DNA of 64,000 nt from NCBI RefSeq assembly GCF_002355535.1, contig NZ_AP017457.1, positions 1 through 64,000 of the forward strand. The letters are read 5' to 3'. Of this stretch, positions 44,307-56,818 are shown one piece after another; positions within the stretch are counted from its first letter, which is position 1; the number at the start of each line of letters is the position of its first letter. This DNA is from Aurantimicrobium minutum. GTDB taxonomy: Bacteria; Actinomycetota; Actinomycetes; Actinomycetales; Microbacteriaceae. The notes beneath the pieces are model-generated. The model saw nothing but the letters and a program-made list of their open reading frames with translations. It did not search any database and was not told where the DNA came from. Made by a program: the position numbers and the translations under genes.

Positions 44307-46283
44307 GTGGCTACCGCACTGTATCGCCGTTATCGGCCTGAATCCTTCGCTGACGTAATTGGGCAATCCCACGTCACCGAACCGTTGATGACGGCGCTCC
44401 GAACTAATCGTGTGAACCACGCATATCTTTTCAGCGGTCCCCGTGGTTGCGGTAAGACAACCTCTGCTCGAATTCTGGCTCGATGCTTGAACTGTACCGA
44501 AGGCCCAACCGACACTCCTTGTGGCGTATGCCCCAGTTGTATTGAGCTTTCTCGTGACGGTGGCGGATCACTCGACGTTGTTGAAATTGACGCAGCCAGC
44601 CACAACGGTGTTGACGATGCGCGTGACTTACGTGAGCGTGCTGTCTTTGCTCCTGCTCGTGACCGCTACAAAATCTTCATCCTCGATGAGGCACACATGG
44701 TCACCCCGCAGGGCTTCAACGCCTTGCTTAAGCTCGTTGAAGAACCGCCAGAGCATGTGAAGTTCATTTTCGCTACTACTGAACCTGAGAAAGTTATTGG
44801 CACGATTCGTTCGCGCACCCACCACTACCCATTCCGCTTGATTCCTCCAGCACAAATGTTGGAATACTGCGAGAGCTTGTGCGCCTCGGAAAACATCACA
44901 GTTGAACCAGGTGTTCTGGCATTGGTTGTTCGTGCAGGCGGCGGATCTGCCCGAGACACTCTCTCCTTGCTTGATCAACTCATTGCCGGTTCAGAAAATG
45001 ATGCCGTCACCTACGAACGTGCTGTTTCCCTCCTGGGATATACCCACGCTGCACTGCTCGATGAAGCCGTTGATGCGCTCGCCGCGGGTGATTCTGCAGG
45101 AGCATTTGCTGCTGTTGATCGAGTGATTCAGACAGGTCAAGATCCTCGTCGTTTTGTGGAAGACCTTCTTGAACGACTGCGTGATCTCATTCTTGTTGCC
45201 GCTACGGGAGCAAACGCTAACGCGGTACTGCGCGGTATTCCCTCAGACGAACTCGAGCGTATGCAGGCTCAAGCTCAGAACTTTGGTGCCGCGGAGCTTT
45301 CCAGAGCCGCAGATGTGGTGAATTCCTCGCTGACTGAGATGACGGGTGCAACCTCACCGCGTCTCCATCTTGAACTGATGATTGCCCGTCTGCTTGTTCG
45401 AGCCACGGGTAGTGCTTCTGGCGCGGTTGCTGCTCCAGTTGCATCCGCACTGCCTGCTGCGCCTGCTGCGCAGAAAAAGGATGCCCCAGCGCCAGCTCCA
45501 ACACCTGCTGCCCCAGTTGCTTCTGCACCATCGCCCAAGGTTGATAAGCCTGCGCCAGCCCCAGAGCCAGTCAAGGAAGAACCCAAGGTGGTTCCAGCCG
45601 GGCCAGTGGGAACACGTGAACTTCTTGAAGCATGGCCTGCTGTATTGGAGAAAATCCAGGCGAAGTCTCGTGCAGCATGGCTCGTCGTTGTTGCTGCGCA
45701 GGTTCGCTCTCTTGAAGATGATGTGCTCACGCTCGTCTTTAGCAACGAAGCTGACGCCGCCTCTTTCCGTCCGCAAAAAGGTGTTCCCGGCGGTGTCCAC
45801 GAAATTTTGCGTCAAGCAATCCTGGATACCGTTGGTGTTCGCGTGAGCTTCAAAGTTTCCAGTGACTCCAGTGCGACCGCACCTATCGACAAAGTCAGCA
45901 CAGCAACAGATGCTGTGGCATCATCTCCCAACGCTCCGCGAGAGTTTGCAACCCCAGCACCTGCAGATGAGGAGCCTCCGCTTCCTGAGGAACCACCAGC
46001 TGAACTTTCAGAAGAATCTCCCGTGGATGAGCCCGCCGATGACGGCTGGGATGTTGTTGCAATCCCCTCGGGAACTTCAGCTGTCCTTGATGATGAACCA
46101 TCCACGGATTCGAAGACACCGGTTGAGCCAGAAGTGGCTGACGCTGGTTCTCAACTCAGCGCAGAGGAAGCTGAGCTGCAAGACCGTCGTTATGGCGAAG
46201 CAGTCGTTCGGGAGATCTTGGATGCCAAGTTCATTTCTGAAGAGGTCACTGCCCCCACTCCTGTTATTACTACTGAGGACTAG
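44307..46283 (+). CDS. dnaX: DNA polymerase III subunit gamma/tau
   Basis: A 658-residue clamp-loader ATPase. Walker [14 protein letters not shown] (about 44-56), a zinc module with four cysteines (CLNC ... CGVCPSC), Walker B LDEAH and the SRC motif (IRSRTHH) are present in domains I-II. After residue 365 comes an Ala/Pro/Lys linker and an acidic C-terminal tail. GTG start six bases after TACTAT, so probably leaderless. Followed by recR two bases later. Confidence 0.95.
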   Translation: MATALYRRYRPESFADVIGQSHVTEPLMTALRTNRVNHAYLFSGPRGCGKTTSARILARCLNCTEGPTDTPCGVCPSCIELSRDGGGSLDVVEIDAASHNGVDDARDLRERAVFAPARDRYKIFILDEAHMVTPQGFNALLKLVEEPPEHVKFIFATTEPEKVIGTIRSRTHHYPFRLIPPAQMLEYCESLCASENITVEPGVLALVVRAGGGSARDTLSLLDQLIAGSENDAVTYERAVSLLGYTHAALLDEAVDALAAGDSAGAFAAVDRVIQTGQDPRRFVEDLLERLRDLILVAATGANANAVLRGIPSDELERMQAQAQNFGAAELSRAADVVNSSLTEMTGATSPRLHLELMIARLLVRATGSASGAVAAPVASALPAAPAAQKKDAPAPAPTPAAPVASAPSPKVDKPAPAPEPVKEEPKVVPAGPVGTRELLEAWPAVLEKIQAKSRAAWLVVVAAQVRSLEDDVLTLVFSNEADAASFRPQKGVPGGVHEILRQAILDTVGVRVSFKVSSDSSATAPIDKVSTATDAVASSPNAPREFATPAPADEEPPLPEEPPAELSEESPVDEPADDGWDVVAIPSGTSAVLDDEPSTDSKTPVEPEVADAGSQLSAEEAELQDRRYGEAVVREILDAKFISEEVTAPTPVITTED

Positions 46284-46285
46284 GC

Positions 46286-46882
46286 ATGTATGACGGCATA
46301 GTTCAGGAGCTCATTGATGAATTGGGCCGACTTCCCGGTGTGGGACCCAAGTCAGCTCAGCGCATTGCGTTTCATATTCTGCAAACAGAATCCTTCGATG
46401 TGACCCGCCTGTCAGCAGTGTTGTTGGAAGTTCGGGAAAAAGTTAAGTTCTGTGAGATTTGCGGAAACGTATCTGAAGAAGTGACCTGCGCTATCTGCCG
46501 TGACCCCAGGCGTGACCCCACGTTTATCTGTGTCGTGGAAGAAGCCAAAGACGTCGTTGCTATTGAGCGCACCCGGGAATTCCGCGGGCTCTACCACGTT
46601 CTGGGCGGAGCAATCAGCCCCATTGATGGAATTGGGCCTGACGACCTTCGTATTCGCCAACTCATGACGCGTTTAGCGGACGGGACTGTGACAGAGGTCA
46701 TCATCGCCACCGACCCCAACCTCGAAGGTGAAGCAACCGCGACGTATCTCTCTCGCTTGTTGAAGACTCTAGAAATTAAGGTCTCGCGTCTTGCTTCGGG
46801 TCTTCCTGTTGGCGGCGATTTGGAATATGCCGACGAAGTGACCCTCGGTCGCGCCTTCGAAGGCCGTCGCACCGTCTCCTGA
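46286..46882 (+). CDS. recR: Recombination protein RecR
   Basis: A 198-residue RecR: helix-hairpin-helix ([17 protein letters not shown]), the four-cysteine zinc finger CEIC...CAIC, and a Toprim domain ([14 protein letters not shown]). It loads RecA at gaps with RecF and RecO. It is cotranscribed with dnaX. Confidence 0.96.
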   Translation: MYDGIVQELIDELGRLPGVGPKSAQRIAFHILQTESFDVTRLSAVLLEVREKVKFCEICGNVSEEVTCAICRDPRRDPTFICVVEEAKDVVAIERTREFRGLYHVLGGAISPIDGIGPDDLRIRQLMTRLADGTVTEVIIATDPNLEGEATATYLSRLLKTLEIKVSRLASGLPVGGDLEYADEVTLGRAFEGRRTVS

Positions 46883-46974
46883 GCGTAAAAAGCCCCCTGA
46901 AACTCCCCGTAGAATAGAGTTTCCAGCTCGCGTGAAACGAAGCCGTGAGCATCTTCTTTCAGGAGTTTCAAACC

Positions 46975-49298
<2,324 letters not shown>

Positions 49299-49316
49299 TT
49301 CTCTGCACCATTTCAC

Positions 49317-49348
49317 GAAGGCCACCAGAAACGCTTCTGGTGGCCTTC
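49317..49348 (+). terminator. Intrinsic terminator after asd
   Basis: GAAGGCCACCAGAA and TTCTGGTGGCCTTC form a perfect 14-bp stem with loop ACGC. The T run is poor. Confidence 0.8.
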
Positions 49349-49396
49349 ACTGTTCCTCCCGGTAGCTGGAAGCACTGAGGGCAGTGCTCAGTAGCT

Positions 49397-50893
49397 TTGC
49401 CACGTAAACTTGCGGATGTGAATGCAAAGACAGTTGACGTCGCCCTGATTGGTGGCGGAATTATGAGCGCCACGCTCGGCGCACTCATTAAACAGCTGCA
49501 ACCTGACTGGAGCATCCAGGTATATGAGCGTCTGGGCGAAGTGGCTCAGGAAAGCTCAAACCCCTGGAACAACGCAGGTACCGGTCACGCTGGTTTGTGC
49601 GAACTGAACTACATGCCCGAAGCACCTGATGGTTCGGTTGAGCCTTCCAAAGCTGTGGCGATTAATGAACAATTCCAGGTCTCTCTCCAGTTCTGGGCAT
49701 ACATGGTCGCTTCCAAGATGCTTGATGCACCCACCACCTTCATCAACTCAACTCCTCACATGACCTTCGTTTGGGGAGAAGCGAACGTGGAATATCTTCG
49801 TAAGCGCTATGCAGTGCTCAAAGATCAGCCTTTGTTTGCAGGCATGGAGTACTCAGAGGATCCTGACGTCATTGCTCAGTGGACCCCCCTGCTGATGGAT
49901 GGTCGCACCGGTGACGAGCCGATTGCTGCCACCCGCATCACATCAGGAACAGACGTTGATTACGGATCACTGACCAAGCAACTCTTCAACTTCATCACTG
50001 AGAACGGCGCGAAACTGCGCACAGGAACTCAGGTGACCTCGGTCAAGAAACTCCACAACGGGCACTGGCGTCTACAAATGCGTGACATGGTGGGAAACAC
50101 CCCGCACTCCATCACGGCCAAGTTTGTGTTTGTTGGTGCCGGTGGTGGCGCGTTGTCACTGCTTCAAAGCGCGGGAATCAAAGAAGCCAAGGGCTTCGGC
50201 GGATTCCCCATCTCTGGGCAGTTCCTGCGCACCACCAACCCAGCCCTTGTTGCCCGCCACCAGGCCAAGGTCTATGGCAAGGCATCTGTTGGCGCGCCAC
50301 CCATGTCAGTTCCTCACTTAGACACCCGTGTTGTTGATGGCGAAAAGTCATTGTTGTTTGGACCTTTCGCAGGCTTTACTCCAAAGTTCCTCAAAGAGGG
50401 TTCCTGGTTCGATCTTCCCGGTTCGATTCGACTGAACAATATTTTCCCCATGCTGGCTGTCGGAGCAACCAACCTTGACTTGCTGAAATACCTCATCGGC
50501 GAATTGATGGCGAGCCCGCAAAAGAAGCTCGATGCGTTGCGTGAATTTTTCCCTGAAGCTCAGCACGAAGACTGGGAGCTCATCACCGCCGGTCAGCGCG
50601 TTCAGGTCATGAAGTCTGACCCCAAGAAGGTGGGCGTGCTTCAGTTTGGTACTGAGGTCATTGCCTCAGCCGATGGCACTATTGCTGGATTGTTGGGAGC
50701 CTCGCCTGGTGCTTCTGTGTCCGTGCCCGTCATGTTGGACGTACTCAAGCGCTGCTTCCCCACTGAGTTTGCCGGCTGGGAGCCAGAGATCAAGAAAATG
50801 ATTCCTAGTTTCGGAACACGTTTATCTGACAACCCTGCGACGGCAAAGAAGTCCTTTGCTGCTTCGGCTAAGGCGCTCAAACTCTCCACATAG
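49397..50893 (+). CDS. mqo: Malate:quinone oxidoreductase
   Basis: A 498-residue FAD enzyme (TTG start; a GTG at 49418 is an alternative). VDVALIGGGIMSATLGALI holds the FAD motif and YERLGEVAQESSNPWNNAGTGHAG the typical Mqo segment. It oxidises malate at the membrane and passes electrons to menaquinone. It replaces or complements soluble malate dehydrogenase. Confidence 0.95.
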   Translation: MPRKLADVNAKTVDVALIGGGIMSATLGALIKQLQPDWSIQVYERLGEVAQESSNPWNNAGTGHAGLCELNYMPEAPDGSVEPSKAVAINEQFQVSLQFWAYMVASKMLDAPTTFINSTPHMTFVWGEANVEYLRKRYAVLKDQPLFAGMEYSEDPDVIAQWTPLLMDGRTGDEPIAATRITSGTDVDYGSLTKQLFNFITENGAKLRTGTQVTSVKKLHNGHWRLQMRDMVGNTPHSITAKFVFVGAGGGALSLLQSAGIKEAKGFGGFPISGQFLRTTNPALVARHQAKVYGKASVGAPPMSVPHLDTRVVDGEKSLLFGPFAGFTPKFLKEGSWFDLPGSIRLNNIFPMLAVGATNLDLLKYLIGELMASPQKKLDALREFFPEAQHEDWELITAGQRVQVMKSDPKKVGVLQFGTEVIASADGTIAGLLGASPGASVSVPVMLDVLKRCFPTEFAGWEPEIKKMIPSFGTRLSDNPATAKKSFAASAKALKLST

Positions 50894-50936
50894 GGAAGAC
50901 TGGTCTTTACGGCCATTTGGGTGAGGGGGAGCGAGA

Positions 50937-52145
50937 ATGCAGATTGGTATTCCTGCCAAACTCGCACCTGTCTTGTTTGCTCAAGCACTCTCTCGCCTCT
51001 TCTTGGTTTACTCGGCCTATTCCGTCATCTTTGCTGAAGTTCTACTTCTGCTGGCCGGATGGCATGAGGGCAATGCTGCCGTGTTGTGGGCAGGGTTCTT
51101 GGTTGGCTTTCCTGGTTTTGTGTTGTGGTGGCTCATGTTTTCCCCGCTGTCACCCTTCTCGGCATCTCTGTATTTAGTTTTCTTAGGCATTTGTTTAGTC
51201 ATTGTTTCGTGGGCAGCGCTCGCCACCATGCCTGATGTGGTTTCTACAAAATTCTTGCCCTTTACCCTGCTTGGCTTTGCTCTGATTACTACCTGTGGTG
51301 TTGCTGCTCGTGTTCGGGACAGATTGTTCTGGGCAACCCTGGGTTATGTGATTGCGAATGTGGCTATTTTTGTCGGAGCACAGCTTGCCGGTGGGGTTTT
51401 TGAATTCGATAATCGCCTTCTTGTGGGATACGTCATTGTGGTGTTAGCCGTATCGTTCACACCGGGGCTACTGCGAGCTCAGAGCAAGATTCAACCTTCT
51501 CTTGATAACAGCATGGATTTCATTTCACAGGATGCCCAAGTGGTTGCCTCGGCGAAAGATATTGCTGCTCATCTTCATGACACGTTGTTGGCCAACCTGG
51601 CCCTGATTGCGCAAACTAAACCGGGAATGCTCCAGCAGGATGTTCGCGAATCCATTGAGGCCCAACTCGCACGCCTCGAGAACAGTGAACTCACAACGAC
51701 CCGGCAGACAGCTACTTCACCAGAATTGAGTTCTGATACTCGTGAACGCTTGAGCCCCGTCTCAACTGCGCTCGCCGAAGCGGAGCGAAACGGACTCGTC
51801 ATCAACCTCAGCGGCGATCTTGCTTCCTTAGAAAATCTGACGAACGATCAAATCACCGCCACCGCAGCTGCACTGAGTCAGTGTTTAGCGAATGTTTTGG
51901 CTCACTCAGGTCAGAAAAATGCAGAAGTGGTGTTGTTAGGTATTCCTTCGAATGTGAGCATCACAGTTATTGATGGCGGTGTTGGTTTTGACGTTGAGGC
52001 CATCCCTACTGATCGTTTAGGTCTAAAACTTTCCGTGAGAGAACGTATTGAGCAGGCCGGCGGCACTGTTCGAATTTGGTCGAATCCTAATCATGGTGCG
52101 GCCATCATGATGCAGTTGCCCACGGAGGTGAGAGATGAGCGATAG
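50937..52145 (+). CDS. Membrane sensor histidine kinase (HisKA_3-like)
   Basis: 402 residues: six or so membrane helices in the first 180 residues, then a dimerisation segment with IAAHLHDTLLANLALIAQ (His214-Asp215, the HD pair of NarL-type kinases) and an ATPase-like domain with CLANVLAHSG and DGGVGFD. The last part (GLKLSVRERIEQAGGTV) is also kinase-like. It overlaps the next gene by 11 bases. The signal is unknown. Confidence 0.8.
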   Translation: MQIGIPAKLAPVLFAQALSRLFLVYSAYSVIFAEVLLLLAGWHEGNAAVLWAGFLVGFPGFVLWWLMFSPLSPFSASLYLVFLGICLVIVSWAALATMPDVVSTKFLPFTLLGFALITTCGVAARVRDRLFWATLGYVIANVAIFVGAQLAGGVFEFDNRLLVGYVIVVLAVSFTPGLLRAQSKIQPSLDNSMDFISQDAQVVASAKDIAAHLHDTLLANLALIAQTKPGMLQQDVRESIEAQLARLENSELTTTRQTATSPELSSDTRERLSPVSTALAEAERNGLVINLSGDLASLENLTNDQITATAAALSQCLANVLAHSGQKNAEVVLLGIPSNVSITVIDGGVGFDVEAIPTDRLGLKLSVRERIEQAGGTVRIWSNPNHGAAIMMQLPTEVRDER

Positions 52146-53244
52146 AGGTCGTAGCCTGCAACAAATCGATCCGCTCACCGCTGCCACAAGCTGGGAAGGA
52201 GCAATAGTCATCGTTCTTGTTACGTGGTGCTATGTGGTACTGGCCTCAGTTTCTTCACTGGTACATATTTCCAACATGTACTTAATGGCTATCGCAATTA
52301 TTTTTATGACTCTTTCACTCGGACTGCACCTGTGGTTTGCCGCTCCACGGCATGCTCCCTATGGCAAATGGAGTTACACACTCGTTGTCTTTTTTGCGAT
52401 CTGCGCAGCATGTTTTCAAGTCGGGGCGATGGATAACCACGTCACAGGTTACTTCTTCGAGTGGGGACCAATTGCGTTAGCTTTGCTGTTTACCAGTGCC
52501 AGTGGTTATCGGCCACTTTCAGACCAGTACTACGCCGGTTTGGCAGCGGTGCTGTCCGTCGGGGGCTTGTTGGCCTTAAACAGCCTGAGTCTGGACATTC
52601 CCTTTGGGCCGGCGTACTTTGCTGTTTCCGGTATCACTCTTATTGCCATCGTTGTCCTCGGCCAAGCTAGCTACACCCAAAAAGCAACAAGTGTGCTCAG
52701 GGCCTGGAATGCAACAGTGAGTGAACTAGCGCAGCCACCATCTCAGCCGAGTAGTGCCGTGACCGCTGAAGTGACGAAACCTTTCATAGACGAGGTGAAA
52801 CATTTTTATGTGGAACTTCTTGAAACAGGTCGCGTCAATGCGGAGGATGTCGAAAAAGCTCGGCAACTCTCCGGTGAAATTCGTGGAGAACTTCTCACCC
52901 TTTCCACTCGAACATGGGTAGAGCGTATTGGGTGTGAGCTGCACGATCCAGAGCAATTGTTGGGACGTTTTGATCTCTCTTCTCAATCCAGCATTTCTGC
53001 ACTAATCACCGGTTTGAGAGATAACGGAGTGCGATCAATTACGGTGTCCTTGCGGTCAGATCCTGCAACAGATCGCCTCTCCTGTGTGGTGTTAGGAAAA
53101 GACCACGGCGAACGCAGTGCCGCCAGCTATCGTTTGAGAATCAAACTCGCCCCCTATCTGCGTGTGATGTACGTAGTGTTTCAAGATGTCCGCATGATTG
53201 AACAAGATGGGGAAGTGAAGGTGTTGTTCTACTATGCAAACTAA
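52135..53244 (+). CDS. Membrane protein with degenerate sensor-kinase-like C-terminus
   Basis: 369 residues with about five or six membrane helices in the N-terminal half. The soluble C-terminal half (about 200-369) has a helical segment with ARQLSGEIRGELLTL and a final mixed fold, but no N, G1 or G2 box and no HD pair are visible. It therefore looks like a non-catalytic partner of the kinase upstream. It overlaps both neighbouring genes, so the three proteins are probably made together. Confidence 0.6.
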   Translation: MSDRGRSLQQIDPLTAATSWEGAIVIVLVTWCYVVLASVSSLVHISNMYLMAIAIIFMTLSLGLHLWFAAPRHAPYGKWSYTLVVFFAICAACFQVGAMDNHVTGYFFEWGPIALALLFTSASGYRPLSDQYYAGLAAVLSVGGLLALNSLSLDIPFGPAYFAVSGITLIAIVVLGQASYTQKATSVLRAWNATVSELAQPPSQPSSAVTAEVTKPFIDEVKHFYVELLETGRVNAEDVEKARQLSGEIRGELLTLSTRTWVERIGCELHDPEQLLGRFDLSSQSSISALITGLRDNGVRSITVSLRSDPATDRLSCVVLGKDHGERSAASYRLRIKLAPYLRVMYVVFQDVRMIEQDGEVKVLFYYAN

Positions 53245-53890
53245 TGGGGGACGCAGGGCACCTGCGACGTTGGCGATTTTGGATGACCACGGACTCTTGG
53301 TCGAAAGCATCACAAGTTGGTTTTCTGAAAACGCTCCAGATTTCGACGTGGTCTGTAGTGAAACCTCCTGGGCGGGGTGCCTAGGCAACCCTGCTTTTCC
53401 TGCCGACATGGTTTTGATGGACTACCAGTTGGCAGAAAACGTCTCGATTGAGGCACGAGTACTAACGTGTAAAGCTGCCGGAGCCAAGGTCGTGGTGATT
53501 AGTGCTCTCGGTGGCACCGAGCTTGAGGAACGTATCAACGCCTCGGGCGCTGATGAATACTTCGATAAGGCCACCTCGATGAGGGTCATTGCTGCCTCAA
53601 TGCGTCAATTGTTGGGCATGCCTGCCATGCACGTGGGAACCCCAGGTGAGCCCATTCAACACGCCGAAGAGCTGTCCAAGCCTCGTTTGAGTGCTGGGGA
53701 AGAACAGGCATTGATGCTGTATTGCCAAGGTTTAGCAACAAAAGATGTCGCAGAAGCTATGAATGTTCAGTTTGAGACGGCCAAAACATACCTCAGACGG
53801 GTCCGTGAGAAGTACGCTAGAGCTGGAAGACCCGCGTCCCGGCGGGCTGATTTGGTTCGGCGTGCAGCCGAGGATGGATATTTGACCTAA
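53234..53890 (+). CDS. NarL/LuxR-type response regulator
   Basis: 218 residues. The receiver domain (11-130) has ILDDH, Asp63 in VLMDYQL and a lysine in YFDKAT. The C-terminal LuxR HTH (about 150-215, LSAGEEQALMLYCQGLATKDVAEAMN) ends in ADLVRRAAEDG. It is the output of the operon starting at 50937. Its stop TAA overlaps the tdk ATG (TAATG). Confidence 0.85.
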   Translation: MQTNGGRRAPATLAILDDHGLLVESITSWFSENAPDFDVVCSETSWAGCLGNPAFPADMVLMDYQLAENVSIEARVLTCKAAGAKVVVISALGGTELEERINASGADEYFDKATSMRVIAASMRQLLGMPAMHVGTPGEPIQHAEELSKPRLSAGEEQALMLYCQGLATKDVAEAMNVQFETAKTYLRRVREKYARAGRPASRRADLVRRAAEDGYLT

Positions 53891-54552
53891 TGGCCAAGCT
53901 TTATTTCCGTTATGGCGCTATGAACAGCGGCAAGAGTACTGCAATGCTCCAGGCTGCTTACAACTACGAAGAGCGTGGGCACTCTGTCATCATCGCGAAG
54001 CCTGCGATTGATCAAAAGGGTGACATGGGTGTTCTATCTCGTGTGGGTATTACCCGCCGCTCTGACTTCGTCATTGCTGAAGAGAGCGACGTCTATGGCC
54101 TCTTCCAGCACGAGCGTGAAGAAATCATCCGCAAGACCGGAGCTGACGTCAAGTGCTTCATGGTCGATGAGGCACAGTTCCTCAGTGAAGCTCAGGTTGA
54201 TGACCTGCTCCGAATCGCGTTGCTCGAAGACATTCCTGTCATGGCGTTTGGTATTCGCACCGACTTCCAGACTGTGGCTTTCCCTGGCTCACGTCGCCTG
54301 TTGGAGATCTCTCACGAAATTGATGAGCTGAAGACCATCTGCCGCTGTGGCAAGAAGGCAATCTTCAACGCTCGTAAATACAACGACCGTTTTATCTTTG
54401 ATGGTGAACAAGTTGCTATTGATGGCGTTGCTGTTCACTACGAAACTCTCTGTGGTAACTGCTACCTCATCGAAAGCAACGGTGTACTCAACGCTGGTCG
54501 TCGCCAGTGGCCTGTTGCCTACTCCTACGAACCAGACCCCGACTTTAGCTAA
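53890..54552 (+). CDS. tdk: Thymidine kinase (type II)
   Basis: A 220-residue enzyme: P-loop GAMNSGKSTAML (about 8-19), lasso segment, Walker B FMVDEAQFL, and four zinc cysteines (CRCG and CGNC). It salvages thymidine. It is translationally coupled to the response regulator gene, an unusual partner. Confidence 0.95.
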   Translation: MAKLYFRYGAMNSGKSTAMLQAAYNYEERGHSVIIAKPAIDQKGDMGVLSRVGITRRSDFVIAEESDVYGLFQHEREEIIRKTGADVKCFMVDEAQFLSEAQVDDLLRIALLEDIPVMAFGIRTDFQTVAFPGSRRLLEISHEIDELKTICRCGKKAIFNARKYNDRFIFDGEQVAIDGVAVHYETLCGNCYLIESNGVLNAGRRQWPVAYSYEPDPDFS

Positions 54553-54561
54553 TTTCTCACC

Positions 54562-55875
54562 ATGCGCATCTCGGTCATCGGTTGCGGCTATCTGGGTGCA
54601 GTGCATGCAGCAGCCATGGCCGACCTTGGGCATGAGGTTATTGCCGTCGATGTCGATGCGGCGAAAGTTGACGCTCTCGCTCAAGGCAAACCACCCTTCT
54701 TTGAGCCAGGTCTGCCAGAAATACTTGCTTCTTCTCTAGATTCTGGGCGTCTGCGTTTCACCACAGACATCAGTGAAGTTGCGGGAGCATCGCTGCACTT
54801 TATCGCTGTAGGAACACCCCAAAGTGAGAACAGTGGCGCCGCAGATCTTCGCTATGTCCATGCAGCTGTTGATGCTCTGATTCCTCATCTGGGATCAACG
54901 GATGTCATCGTGGGAAAGAGCACAGTTCCTGTTGGCACAGCAGAGGCTCTATCTCACCGGCTCCTGGCTGCAGGCAGTTCGGCAACCCTGGCATGGAATC
55001 CAGAATTCTTGCGAGAGGGCTTCGCAATCAAAGACACACTCTCACCAGACCGGCTGGTCTTTGGTTTTGGTGAAGGCCCTGGCGCACAGCAGGCACGATC
55101 AGCACTTAGGGATGTGTATTCACAAGCGATTGCTTCTGGAACACCAGTTGTCGAGACCGATCTAGCAACGGCAGAGCTGGTTAAGACTGCAGCTAATGCG
55201 TTTCTTGCTACCAAAATTAGTTTCATCAACGCCATGAGCGAGATTGCAGAGGCAACAGGCGCTAATGTCACTGAGCTAGCCGATGCCATTGGTTATGACG
55301 CGCGTATTGGCAGGAAATTTCTCAACGCTGGAGTGGGGTTTGGTGGCGGGTGTTTGCCGAAGGACATTAGAGCTTTCTCTGCTCGTGCTCAAGAACTTGG
55401 CTTAGGTTCCTCGGTCGCATTCTTAGATGAAGTGGATGCCATTAACCTGCGCCAACGTGAGCGAGTTATTGCCCGCGTCATCTCTGATGCCGGAGGGGAT
55501 ACTGCAGGCCTGCGGGTGGCGGTGTTGGGTCTAGCCTTTAAGCCCCACTCCGACGATGTTCGTGACTCACCTGCTTTGGATGTTGCTCAAGGTTTACTTG
55601 CTGCTGGAGCAGATGTTGTTGCTTATGACCCTCAAGCTCACGGCCCTGCACTGCAGCGATTCCCCGAACTCAATGTCGCTGAAACTCTCGAGCAGGTTTT
55701 GGTGGGTGCAGATATAGCCGTTTTGGTCACCGAATGGCCAGAGTTTGTTGCCTTAGATCCGCGAGTAGCAGGAGATCTCATGGCACACAAACGAGTCGTG
55801 GACGCCAGAAATGTCCTAGATGCTGACATGTGGAGAGCAGCTGGCTTCCACTACAGCAGCTTGGGACGTCCCTAA
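54562..55875 (+). CDS. ugd: UDP-glucose 6-dehydrogenase family protein
   Basis: A 437-residue enzyme: SVIGCGYLGAVHAAAMA (NAD fold), WNPEFLREG, Lys208 in ELVKTAANAFLATKISFIN and the catalytic Cys264 in GVGFGGGCLPKDIRAF. It oxidises UDP-glucose to UDP-glucuronate for surface glycans. The ATG is six bases after TAATTT, so it may also have its own leaderless promoter. It is convergent with the phosphoesterase gene, with no gap. Confidence 0.92.
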   Translation: MRISVIGCGYLGAVHAAAMADLGHEVIAVDVDAAKVDALAQGKPPFFEPGLPEILASSLDSGRLRFTTDISEVAGASLHFIAVGTPQSENSGAADLRYVHAAVDALIPHLGSTDVIVGKSTVPVGTAEALSHRLLAAGSSATLAWNPEFLREGFAIKDTLSPDRLVFGFGEGPGAQQARSALRDVYSQAIASGTPVVETDLATAELVKTAANAFLATKISFINAMSEIAEATGANVTELADAIGYDARIGRKFLNAGVGFGGGCLPKDIRAFSARAQELGLGSSVAFLDEVDAINLRQRERVIARVISDAGGDTAGLRVAVLGLAFKPHSDDVRDSPALDVAQGLLAAGADVVAYDPQAHGPALQRFPELNVAETLEQVLVGADIAVLVTEWPEFVALDPRVAGDLMAHKRVVDARNVLDADMWRAAGFHYSSLGRP

Positions 55876-56811
55876 CTAGTCTCTGGGGCTGAGAGTGACC
55901 AGAGAAGCCTCTGGGGGGCAGGCAAAGCGCACAGGAGCATAAATAGATGTTCCCAGGCCTGCAGAGACGTTCAATGCGGCTGTGTGGGCGCCATGGCGCC
56001 ACGTGCTCAATCCCTTGACTTGATCGCGAGGGATATCGCAGTTTGTCACCAATGCTCCAAATCCTGGAACACAAACCTGACCACCGTGGGTGTGACCGGC
56101 AAACATCACTTGAGCACCCTGAGCAACGAACTCGTTCAGAATGCGCTGATAGGGGGCGTGTGCGACACCAATCGTGAGCTCTGGTGCAGTTTCTTCAAAA
56201 ATGTCCTCAGACTGCAAGCTCTCTAATGCGCGTTCCATGCGAGAAAGCGAGTCGAAGTTGCGGTGGGGGTCATCCACACCCATGAAATCTATTCTGCGTT
56301 CACCAATCTGGATGGAGGCAGCAGTGTTGTTGAGGTTAGCCCAGCCTAAATCGTTGGTCAGGAAGTGCTGCAGTCCCGCTGTATCCAGCACAGTCGCATG
56401 GGTCTTGGCCCGTGAGGGGCCAGCGAAATAAGTGAAAGGGTTTTTGAACTCGGGAGCAAAATAGTCGTTGGAACCGTTGACAAAGACTCCAGGAATGCCC
56501 TGGAAAGCCGATAGCGCTTCTTCAACAGCTGGAAGAGCATTGATGTGACCGAGGTTGTCACCTGTGTCAACAACGAGATCGGGGGACAGGGCAGCTAATG
56601 ACTTGATCCACTCGATTTTGCCCTCTTGCCAGGGGGCAAGATGTAAGTCAGAAATGTGAAGAACACGGAGGGGCTGTGCACCAGGTTCTAAAACTTTGGC
56701 TTCGACTTCACGCAAAGTGAACTGGTTACGTTCGATGAGCGTTCCCCAGAGCAGGGCGCCGGCAGCGGCGACCCCTACTCCGAGGAGCGCATCACGAACA
56801 AACTTGTCCAT
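55876..56811 (-). CDS. Membrane-anchored metallophosphoesterase
   Basis: 311 residues: N-terminal hydrophobic segment (about 7-24) as signal anchor, then the calcineurin-like motifs HISDLHL, DTGDNLGH, NGSND, and AGHTHGGQ. It probably acts outside the membrane on a phosphoester. It starts eight bases after the PBP gene and is likely co-transcribed with it. Confidence 0.88.
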   Translation of the reverse strand: MDKFVRDALLGVGVAAAGALLWGTLIERNQFTLREVEAKVLEPGAQPLRVLHISDLHLAPWQEGKIEWIKSLAALSPDLVVDTGDNLGHINALPAVEEALSAFQGIPGVFVNGSNDYFAPEFKNPFTYFAGPSRAKTHATVLDTAGLQHFLTNDLGWANLNNTAASIQIGERRIDFMGVDDPHRNFDSLSRMERALESLQSEDIFEETAPELTIGVAHAPYQRILNEFVAQGAQVMFAGHTHGGQVCVPGFGALVTNCDIPRDQVKGLSTWRHGAHTAALNVSAGLGTSIYAPVRFACPPEASLVTLSPRD

Positions 56812-56818
56812 CAGCGAG

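Noticed and set aside
45471-45544. Programmed -1 frameshift in dnaX giving a short gamma form
   Set aside because: CAG AAA AAG is only G-AAA-AAG, not the canonical A-AAA-AAG heptamer, and the -1 frame gives a Cys-rich random tail of about 20 residues. No clear stimulatory hairpin was found.
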